A stretch of 29,512 nucleotides of DNA from Nitrosopumilus sp. BACL13 MAG-121220-bin23. Lineage in GTDB: Archaea > Thermoproteota > Nitrososphaeria > Nitrososphaerales > Nitrosopumilaceae. The stretch spans positions 1 through 29,512 of the forward strand of contig LIAL01000004.1 in assembly GCA_001437625.1 (NCBI GenBank), read 5' to 3'. The notes beneath the pieces were generated by a model, which was not told the DNA's origin, did no database searches, and worked only from the letters and a program-made list of their open reading frames with translations. The position numbers and the translations under genes were made by a program. Shown piece after piece: positions 23,769-29,512 of the stretch. Every line of letters begins with the position of its first letter. Position 1 is the stretch's first letter.

Positions 23769-24608
23769 TTATCTTTCTACTTTTAGCGCATAATCTAGCA
23801 TTAGAGATGGTATGTCTACATCACATACTCTTACAGTATTTTTGTACTCTGTTGTATTGTTAACTTCATGAACTACAAGTCCTTTTTCTTCACTCTCCAT
23901 TAAATCCACACCTACAATGTCTCCTTGAACTGCATTTTTTGCTTTGATACACATTTCTTCCATTTCTTGTGTTACTTTACATGGTTCAGCAGTTCCGCCT
24001 AGTGACATGTTTGTTTTCCAATGTTCTGAATTTCTGTATATTGCAGCAACTATTTTATCTCCTACCATAATTGCTCTAATATCTCGTGGTGGTCTTTTAA
24101 CAAATTCTTCCAAGTAATGAATTTGATAAATCGGGTACATTGTTTCTCTACTTTCAATTATTCCTTCAGCTGATTCTTTATCATTTAATTTTGAAATTAA
24201 TCTTCCCCAACTACCTACTGTTGGTTTGATTACTCTTGGATACCCGTTTGTTTCTAATGTCTCTAATGCTGCATCCTTAGAAAATGCCACTGTAGCATCT
24301 GGTGTTGGAACTCCAAATTTCTTTAGTAACATATGTGTAAATAATTTATTTCCTGCAAAAACTCCTGTGTTTAAACAATTGATTACCTTGACTCCTAATC
24401 CTTCAAGAGCTGCAGTTGCATGTAAATTTCTATAATAGCTTACACATCTTTGAATAACTACTCCATAATCTTCTGGTTCTTTTTCTAAATCTAATGCTAG
24501 TTTCTTACAATCTACCATCTGTATGTTAATGTTCTTTTTTTTACCTGCTTCTAAAAGAGATTTTTCTTCCCAACGTATGGAGTCATAAAGAATTGTAACA
24601 TCGGTCAC
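23769..24608 (-). CDS. lysX: Carrier-protein ligase LysX (ATP-grasp)
   Basis: A RimK-like ATP-grasp ligase of 279 residues that joins 2-aminoadipate (or glutamate, in the ArgX form) to the C-terminal residue of LysW. Visible features: NTGVFAGNKLFTHMLLKKFG, the ATP-binding YPRVIKPTVGSWGRLI and the C-terminal metal/ATP-binding EVNNTTEYKN. The neighbouring homocitrate synthase indicates aminoadipate; the same cluster may also serve arginine. I chose GTG at 24608, whose GTGA overlaps the lysW stop by 4 bp. The frame is open to TTG at 24617, which would run 13 bp into lysW. Confidence 0.92.
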   Translation of the reverse strand: MTDVTILYDSIRWEEKSLLEAGKKKNINIQMVDCKKLALDLEKEPEDYGVVIQRCVSYYRNLHATAALEGLGVKVINCLNTGVFAGNKLFTHMLLKKFGVPTPDATVAFSKDAALETLETNGYPRVIKPTVGSWGRLISKLNDKESAEGIIESRETMYPIYQIHYLEEFVKRPPRDIRAIMVGDKIVAAIYRNSEHWKTNMSLGGTAEPCKVTQEMEEMCIKAKNAVQGDIVGVDLMESEEKGLVVHEVNNTTEYKNTVRVCDVDIPSLMLDYALKVER

Positions 24609-24772
24609 TGTCCCCAATCCTCACCAACTGTTTGGGCTGGCTTTAGATCGAAACCTTCTGAACTTTTTGCTAATTCAAAACTTGCACCACATTCTGGACA
24701 TGTTACAATTTCACCTTCAAGTGCATCACTTGGCAGGGATATCTCTGCATCACATTCTTCACATTTTGACAT
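24605..24772 (-). CDS. lysW: Amino-group carrier protein LysW (terminal Gln)
   Basis: A 55-residue acidic carrier. The N-terminal zinc ribbon has C4/C7 (CEEC) and C25/C28 (CPEC). A flexible tail, SEGFDLKPAQTVGEDWGQ, ends the protein. In characterised LysW proteins the end is EDWGE and the gamma-carboxyl of the last Glu forms an isopeptide bond with the substrate. Here the last codon is CAG (Gln), directly before TGA. All other features are standard, so the gene is intact. It starts with ATG 22 bp after homocitrate synthase, with a purine-rich AGAGGAAAAAAGAG upstream, and overlaps lysX by 4 bp. Confidence 0.93.
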   Translation of the reverse strand: MSKCEECDAEISLPSDALEGEIVTCPECGASFELAKSSEGFDLKPAQTVGEDWGQ

Positions 24773-24794
24773 ATTTCTTACTCTTTTTTCCTCT

Positions 24795-25961
24795 TTATTT
24801 GTCTTCGATTATCTTTTTTTCAAGTCTATCTTCAAGTGGGATTTCTATTAGATCACCCATTCTTAGATTTTTTAGCCCTGCGGCAACTGCTTTTGCACCT
24901 GCATCGTCTTTTTCTAATCCTAACAATGACATCAAGTAGGCTGCACCTGTCTTTCCTGCCAATTCTCCAAATACTATTCTTCTTCTATTCCCAACAGCTC
25001 TTGGTGGTATTGGTTCATAAGCTGCTGGATTTTTTAAAATTGCCGCAAGATGTGTGCCTGCTTTGTGTTTATATGCAGATGTTCCTACAATTGGTTTTGA
25101 ATCATATGGTTTGATTCCTGTATAGTCTTCAATTAATTTTGATAAATCCAATAACATATCTAATCTAAAATCATTTGGAGATTTATACAGGTAAGTTAGT
25201 GCAACTGCAACTTCTGCAAGTGCTGGTATGCCTGTTCTTTCTCCTATGCCATCAATAGTGGTATGAATTTGATCAACACCTGCATCACATGCTGAAAACG
25301 CATTTGCTACTGCAAAACCAATATCATTATGAACATGTGCATCTAATGGAACATCTACAACTTCTCTAACTTTTTTTACAAAATTATACATTCCAATTGG
25401 ACGTAAAATTCCAACTGTATCTGGGAGACTAATTCTGTCTACACCTGCTTCTTCAATTGCTTTGCATACAGTTAGTAAAAATTCTGGTTCTGCTCTACTT
25501 CCATCTTCTACTGTAAATCTAATTTTTAATCCATGAGACTTTGCATACTCTACTGTTTCTACTGCTCTTCTCAAAGCTTCTTCTCTGGAAATACGTAATT
25601 TGTCTTTTAGATGTATATCTGAAATTCCTAAATATGCTGCACACCATTTTGCATCACAGTCTAATGATGTATCTATATCTTCCTTAAGTGCACGTCCATG
25701 GGATACAATGTCTGCTGTTAATCCTTGCTTGATAATTGTTTTAGTTGCTTCCTTGTGATCTTTTGATACTATTGGTGAAATTTCTATTTGATCCACTCCA
25801 AAATAATCTAACATCCATGCAATCTGAATTCTTTGTTTATTTGTAAATGAAACACCTGGATGTTGTTCACCTTCTCTTAGTGTGCTATCTAGCACCCTGA
25901 TCTTTTTTGGATTTTTCTCATATCCGTTATAGATATTTGCATAGTGATTCGGATCTTTCAT
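24795..25961 (-). CDS. lysS: Homocitrate synthase
   Basis: Condenses acetyl-CoA and 2-oxoglutarate to homocitrate, the first step of the aminoadipate route to lysine. 388 residues in the DRE-TIM metallolyase family: DSTLREGEQ (25-33) carries the catalytic Asp/Arg, H209 and H211 in DAHVHNDIG bind the metal, and DGIGERTG (237-244) is the family signature. The C-terminal region (about 280-388) lacks the long leucine-sensing LeuA domain, so isopropylmalate synthase is unlikely. Citramalate synthase is a weaker alternative. It heads the lysS-lysW-lysX-lysK-dphB transcript, with a TATA-like box about 31 nt upstream. Confidence 0.9.
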   Translation of the reverse strand: MKDPNHYANIYNGYEKNPKKIRVLDSTLREGEQHPGVSFTNKQRIQIAWMLDYFGVDQIEISPIVSKDHKEATKTIIKQGLTADIVSHGRALKEDIDTSLDCDAKWCAAYLGISDIHLKDKLRISREEALRRAVETVEYAKSHGLKIRFTVEDGSRAEPEFLLTVCKAIEEAGVDRISLPDTVGILRPIGMYNFVKKVREVVDVPLDAHVHNDIGFAVANAFSACDAGVDQIHTTIDGIGERTGIPALAEVAVALTYLYKSPNDFRLDMLLDLSKLIEDYTGIKPYDSKPIVGTSAYKHKAGTHLAAILKNPAAYEPIPPRAVGNRRRIVFGELAGKTGAAYLMSLLGLEKDDAGAKAVAAGLKNLRMGDLIEIPLEDRLEKKIIEDK

Positions 25962-25987
25962 TACTGAATTCGTTAACCTAAATTGAA

Positions 25988-25995
25988 GATATAAA
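25988..25995 (-). promoter_or_regulatory. TATA-like box for lysS
   Basis: The minus-strand sequence is TTTATATC, centred about 31 nt before the ATG at 25961, giving a leader of only a few bases. A purine-rich CGAATA lies just upstream, where a BRE would be expected. Promoter function is inferred from position and sequence. Confidence 0.5.
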
Positions 25996-26006
25996 CATAT
26001 TCGTAC

Positions 26007-26023
26007 TATTTTCGTTGGAAATA
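26007..26023 (-). promoter_or_regulatory. Candidate Lrp-type operator upstream of lysS
   Basis: The minus-strand sequence TATTTCCAACGAAAATA is a 17-bp imperfect palindrome with six of eight pairs matching. AT-rich arms of this form are typical of Lrp/AsnC binding sites. It sits 12 bp upstream of the TATA box. An Lrp-type gene ends only 55 bp away. In Sulfolobus an Lrp-type LysM acts at the lysW promoter, which makes this a reasonable candidate. Confidence 0.4.
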
Positions 26024-26052
26024 CTTGCTATTGATACTAAATTAGTTTTTAA

Positions 26053-26064
26053 TTAAAATTTTAA
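26053..26064. repeat. Perfect 12-bp palindrome after the regulator gene
   Basis: TTAAAATTTTAA lies 13 bp beyond the regulator stop, in the intergenic region before lysS. At this base composition it could occur by chance. It may be a second operator half-site or simply AT-rich spacer; it is too short and AT-only to be a stable hairpin. Confidence 0.35.
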
Positions 26065-26077
26065 GCCGAAACTCGTT

Positions 26078-26497
26078 TTAGACAACTTTTCTTAAAATAA
26101 TCACCGTGTTGGTATCTACCACCCCAGTGATTTTTCTTAATGCATCTATGGTATTATTAATTTCTGCAATATTTGATGCACTAATTATTGTTGTAATATC
26201 GTATTGTCCTGTAATCTCATAAACTGTTTTTACTCCTTTTAATCCTACAAGCTTTAGAGATACTTTTGATGTGTCTGTTGCAGAATCTACTGAAACTAAA
26301 ACAATTGCACTTGTGATATTTTCTTCACCTAATTCTATTGTAAATTTATTAATTGTTTTACTATCTACTAAATTCTTAACTCGTCTTCTAACTGCTGATT
26401 CTGAAAGTTTTAATTTTTTCCCAATATCTACAAATGATTCTCTAGCATCTTCTTTTAGATATCCTATAATTCTTTCATCAACTTTATCTTTAAACAT
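26078..26497 (-). CDS. lysM: Lrp/AsnC-family transcriptional regulator (LysM-like)
   Basis: 139 residues. The N-terminal HTH spans about 8-50 (DERIIGYLKEDARESFVDIG, then SESAVRRRVKNLVDSKTINK). The C-terminal RAM ligand-binding domain spans about 60-139 (VKTVYEITGQYDITTIISAS). RAM domains bind amino acids and set the oligomer state. The gene sits inside the lysine cluster, overlapping lysJ by 8 bp and preceding the lysS promoter. By analogy with Sulfolobus LysM it probably senses lysine and controls the lysS-lysW-lysX transcript; the ligand and target are inferred. Confidence 0.9.
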   Translation of the reverse strand: MFKDKVDERIIGYLKEDARESFVDIGKKLKLSESAVRRRVKNLVDSKTINKFTIELGEENITSAIVLVSVDSATDTSKVSLKLVGLKGVKTVYEITGQYDITTIISASNIAEINNTIDALRKITGVVDTNTVIILRKVV

Positions 26498-27665
26498 TAT
26501 TCTTCTCCTCTTCCTTAGTTATTACAACATCTAATGCATGTAAAACTTTTGTTACATCTCCTTCATTAATCACTAATGGGGGTAATATTCTGAGAATGTT
26601 TCTTCCTGAATATAACATCAAAACACCTTCTTCAATTAGACCCATCAAAATATCTTTTACTTCAAATTTCATTTCAATTCCAATCATTAATCCCTTACCT
26701 CTAATTTCTCTAATCATTGTATGTTTTTCTTTTAATTTTTCTAATCCTTCTTTAAACATCTCTCCCATTTTTTTAGAATTTTCAATTAACCCATCTTCTG
26801 TAATTGCTGTTAGTGCTGCAATTCCAGCTGCACATGATATTGGATTTCCTCCAAATGTTGATGAATGTTCTCCTTTACTTATTACCGCTAAAATATCTGG
26901 TCTGACCAATGTTGCACCCATTGGCACTCCTCCTGCAATTCCTTTTGCAAGACATAAAATATCTGGTACCGTATTCCAATGTTCTCCTGCCCATAATCGA
27001 CCCGTTCTTCCTAAACCTGCTTGTATTTCGTCAAAAATTAGCAGAATTCCTTTATCATCACATAATTTTCTAACTTCTTGTAAAAATCCATCTGGTGGAA
27101 CAACAATACCACTTTCTCCTTGAATTGGCTCTAGAATTATGAAAGATGTATCATCATCAATTACTGATCTTAGTGAATCCATATCTCCAAATGTTGCAAA
27201 AGAAACTTTTTCTACTAATGGTAAAAATGCTTTTTTATATTTTGGATTAAACGTTAATGATAATGCACCAAATGTTTTACCGTGATATGATCCTTTCATT
27301 GCAACCATTCCTTTTTTCCCTGTAAACTTTCTTGCAAATTTCATTGCAGCTTCAACTGCTTCTGCCCCACTGTTGTTAAGATGAACTTGCGTTAATCCTT
27401 TTGGAGCTATCTCAATTAATTTTTTTAAAAATTCTTCTCGTGTTTTATTATATAATGAACTGTGTACAGTAATTATTTTATCAATTTGTTCTTTGATTGC
27501 GTTGTTGACTCTTTGATTTTGATGTCCTACTAATGCTACACCATATCCTCCCATACAATCAATGTACTCTTTTCCATCTGTATCCCAGACATGAGCTGCT
27601 ACACCTCTTTCAATTGTAACTGGAAACCTTTGATAGAGATTTCCCATATGTTCTTCTTCACTCAT
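26490..27665 (-). CDS. lysJ: LysW-aminoadipate/glutamate semialdehyde aminotransferase
   Basis: A class III PLP aminotransferase of 391 residues. The Schiff-base Lys is K241 in LAKGIAGGVPMGATL. Other landmarks are NNSGAEAVEAAMKFARKFTG (about 97-116), SYHGKTFGALS and IFDEIQAGLGRTG. It aminates the carrier-bound semialdehyde. ArgD and LysJ are not separable by motif; the neighbouring LysW genes decide, and one enzyme may serve both arginine and lysine. ATG at 27665 overlaps the lysZ stop by 8 bp (ATGAGTGA). The frame is open to TTG at 27671 but the ATG is the more likely start. Confidence 0.93.
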   Translation of the reverse strand: MSEEEHMGNLYQRFPVTIERGVAAHVWDTDGKEYIDCMGGYGVALVGHQNQRVNNAIKEQIDKIITVHSSLYNKTREEFLKKLIEIAPKGLTQVHLNNSGAEAVEAAMKFARKFTGKKGMVAMKGSYHGKTFGALSLTFNPKYKKAFLPLVEKVSFATFGDMDSLRSVIDDDTSFIILEPIQGESGIVVPPDGFLQEVRKLCDDKGILLIFDEIQAGLGRTGRLWAGEHWNTVPDILCLAKGIAGGVPMGATLVRPDILAVISKGEHSSTFGGNPISCAAGIAALTAITEDGLIENSKKMGEMFKEGLEKLKEKHTMIREIRGKGLMIGIEMKFEVKDILMGLIEEGVLMLYSGRNILRILPPLVINEGDVTKVLHALDVVITKEEEKNNV

Positions 27666-28461
27666 GCTCAATCACCGTACAATTGTCGTGTGCGATTGCT
27701 GAAGAAATAGGATTTTCTTTTTGACCATTTGCAATAAAAGCTTGTTTAACTCCCATGTCTAATGCTTCTGTAGAAGCTAGAATTTTCTTTTCCATACCTG
27801 GACCTATTTTTGGTCTAATTTCTTTTGCTTCTGCTAATGTCAATTTTGCTACTACTTTATCATCCATTAAAAGTCCATCTACATTTGTAATGAATAATAC
27901 TTTGTCACTTCCTACACTTCCTGCTATATATGCTGCAGCTCTATCTCCATCTACGTTGAGAAATTCTGATTCTTCACTAATTGCTATTGGTGAAATTACT
28001 GGTGTTAGGCCTTGTTTGAGTAATGATTTGATAAATTCTGAATTAACATTATTAATTTTACCTGTATATCCTCCATCAATTGCTTGTTTTCTACCTTTTT
28101 CATTTATGATTAATAATTTTTTCTTTCTATCTGCTTCTATTATTCTTGCATCCACTCCTGATAATCCAATTGCATTAATTCCATTTTTTTGCAACATCTG
28201 AACAATCGTTTTATTTATCCTACCTGACATTACCATTGTAAAAATTTCAGCAGTTTCTTTGTCTGTGTATCTACTCTTAATCCCACTTGGAGATGTAACA
28301 AATTTTGGTTCTTTTCCTAATTGCTTACAAACTTTTGTCACTTCTTTTCCTCCTCCGTGAACTATGATCACTCCTTCTGATTCTGCAATTTTTTTAATAT
28401 CTGTAATTGTGGATGGATGTAAATCGTCTACTACACTTCCACCAATTTTAATTGTGATCAT
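27658..28461 (-). CDS. lysZ: LysW-aminoadipate/glutamate kinase
   Basis: 267 residues of the amino-acid kinase family, related to ArgB. KIGGSVVDD at the N-terminus and VIIVHGGGKEVTK (31-43) form the phosphate-binding loops; the central region (NVDGDRAAAYIAGSVGSDKV) and GPGMEKKILAS near 218-228 complete the fold. It phosphorylates the side chain of the substrate attached to LysW. There is no N-terminal allosteric extension like that of arginine-inhibited NAGK, consistent with a carrier-dependent enzyme. The ATG is 2 bp after the lysY stop. Confidence 0.92.
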   Translation of the reverse strand: MITIKIGGSVVDDLHPSTITDIKKIAESEGVIIVHGGGKEVTKVCKQLGKEPKFVTSPSGIKSRYTDKETAEIFTMVMSGRINKTIVQMLQKNGINAIGLSGVDARIIEADRKKKLLIINEKGRKQAIDGGYTGKINNVNSEFIKSLLKQGLTPVISPIAISEESEFLNVDGDRAAAYIAGSVGSDKVLFITNVDGLLMDDKVVAKLTLAEAKEIRPKIGPGMEKKILASTEALDMGVKQAFIANGQKENPISSAIAHDNCTVIEHE

Positions 28462-28463
28462 TT

Positions 28464-29510
28464 CTAAACCGGAGTTAATGGTGTATATCTTAGTCCACTC
28501 ATTTCATCAAAACCACACATAACATTCATGTTTTGAATCGCAGAACCTGCTGCACCTTTCATTAAATTATCTGATGCTGATAGAGCAATCAATCTATTGT
28601 TATCTTCATCTATGTCAAATCCAATATCACAAAAGTTTGAACCTACTAAGAATTTTGGATCTGGAAATTTATACAATCCTTTTTTATCTCTAATTAATCT
28701 GATGAATTTTTCATCACCATATGCTTCACGATATATTTTCCATAACTCTTTTTCTGTAATATCTTTTTTCATAAATGTGTGATTTGTACATAAAATACCT
28801 CTAACAACATCTACTGCATGTGGACTCATTGAAACACGGATTTTTTTCCCTGCAATTGCACTTAATTCTTGTTCAATTTCTCCTGTATGTCTGTGCTTTG
28901 CTGGTTTGTATGGTCTGATAACTCCTGCTCGCATTGCATGTGCTGTACCTGAACCAGAACCTGCACCGGAGGATCCAATTTTTGAATCAACAATAATGTG
29001 TTCTGTATCTATGACGTCATTTTTAATTAATGGTGCAAGTGCTAGAATTGAAGTAACTGCCATACATCCTGGACATGAAACAAGTTGTGCTTTTTTAATT
29101 TCTTCTCTGTGTAATTCTGGAATTCCAAAAACTGATTTTGGTAAATAATCTGGATGTGGATGTTTCCAACCATACCACTTGTCGTATGCTTCTTGATCGT
29201 GTAATCTATAATCTGCACTCAAATCAATTACTTTGATACCTCTATCATAGAGTGCTTTTACAATTTCAGTTGCAGTACCATGTGGTACTGCTGTAAAAAC
29301 TACATCGCATTGATCAGTTAATTTTTCATAATCTAATTCTGAAAAAGTAAGATCTGTAAATCCCTTTAAACTAGGTTGAATTCTGTGTAAATATTCTCCG
29401 ACATGTTGTCTTGATGTTACCATACTAATTTCTACTTCTGGGTGGTTTACAAGAAGACGAAGTGTTTCTCCGCCTACATATCCTGATGCTCCTACTACTC
29501 CTACTTTCAT
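28464..29510 (-). CDS. lysY: LysW-aminoadipyl/glutamyl phosphate reductase
   Basis: 348 residues of the ArgC/LysY NADPH-dependent semialdehyde dehydrogenase family. NADPH-binding GASGYVGG at 7-14; catalytic C149 in SCPGCMAV; active-site His expected in KHRHTGEIEQEL. It reduces the acyl phosphate made by LysZ to the semialdehyde. The start ATG lies 2 bp from the right edge of the window, so the promoter and any longer start cannot be seen. Length and N-terminal motif indicate the gene is complete. It is the first gene of the lysY-lysZ-lysJ-regulator chain in this window. Confidence 0.93.
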   Translation of the reverse strand: MKVGVVGASGYVGGETLRLLVNHPEVEISMVTSRQHVGEYLHRIQPSLKGFTDLTFSELDYEKLTDQCDVVFTAVPHGTATEIVKALYDRGIKVIDLSADYRLHDQEAYDKWYGWKHPHPDYLPKSVFGIPELHREEIKKAQLVSCPGCMAVTSILALAPLIKNDVIDTEHIIVDSKIGSSGAGSGSGTAHAMRAGVIRPYKPAKHRHTGEIEQELSAIAGKKIRVSMSPHAVDVVRGILCTNHTFMKKDITEKELWKIYREAYGDEKFIRLIRDKKGLYKFPDPKFLVGSNFCDIGFDIDEDNNRLIALSASDNLMKGAAGSAIQNMNVMCGFDEMSGLRYTPLTPV

Positions 29511-29512
29511 GA

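Noticed and set aside
26596..27123. A 175-codon open frame on the plus strand opposite lysJ
   Set aside because: It is antisense to a well-supported aminotransferase, rich in Ser, Ile and Pro as expected for a shadow frame, and shows no domain.
27755..28201. A 148-codon plus-strand frame opposite lysZ
   Set aside because: It is antisense to an intact kinase gene; low-complexity composition and no recognisable motif.
1..29512. CRISPR array, rRNA, insertion sequence or prophage
   Set aside because: No regularly spaced repeats, conserved rRNA segments, transposase or phage motifs were seen on reading either strand.

Overview
This window is AT-rich archaeal chromosome from an ammonia-oxidising thaumarchaeon (Nitrososphaerota), most like the Nitrosopumilus group. 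Three things support this: a eukaryotic-type topoisomerase IB with all five catalytic residues; a promiscuous ADP-forming acyl-CoA synthetase next to an enoyl-CoA hydratase-type enzyme, the pairing used in the thaumarchaeal 3-hydroxypropionate/4-hydroxybutyrate carbon-fixation cycle; and archaeal informational genes (DnaG-type primase, proteasome alpha subunit, diphthine synthase, CTP-type riboflavin kinase). Several genes have a TATA-like box about 25-30 nt before the start codon and no Shine-Dalgarno sequence, as expected for leaderless archaeal transcripts. Species assignment is inference.

Layout. 1-2.7 kb: 3' end of a band-7/prohibitin-like gene, a small membrane protein, an unrecognised 403-aa protein and a SirB1-like protein. 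2.7-3.3 kb: two short genes (55 and 53 aa) and a tRNA-Ser(GCT). 3.3-6.1 kb: an isocitrate/isopropylmalate-type dehydrogenase and topoisomerase IB. 6.1-10.4 kb: a short-chain dehydrogenase, a large DEAH helicase with a DUF1998-type Cys cluster, and a divergent solitary DNA methyltransferase. 10.4-13.4 kb, minus strand: a TatA-like protein, then the overlapping chain psmA, UbiE/MenG-like methyltransferase, MFS transporter. 13.5-19 kb, plus strand: glutamate dehydrogenase, a class I amidotransferase, the acyl-CoA synthetase and hydratase pair, and an A-type Fe-S carrier. 19-21.6 kb: dnaG, then riboflavin kinase and FAD synthase facing each other with overlapping stop codons.

21.6-29.5 kb, minus strand: a nearly contiguous LysW-dependent lysine (and possibly arginine) biosynthesis cluster. 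In transcription order it is lysY, lysZ, lysJ, an Lrp/AsnC regulator, a 116-bp promoter region, homocitrate synthase, lysW, lysX, lysK, then dphB. The pathway builds lysine on the C-terminal residue of the small carrier LysW. The carrier here ends in Gln instead of the expected Glu, the most striking observation in the window. A second is that diphthine synthase carries a C-terminal DUF357-like extension.

I see no CRISPR array, rRNA, transposase or prophage gene. The window is mostly core metabolism and information processing, so no whole new system is claimed. The notable points are the carrier terminus, the domain fusions, the unlisted small genes and the corrected starts.
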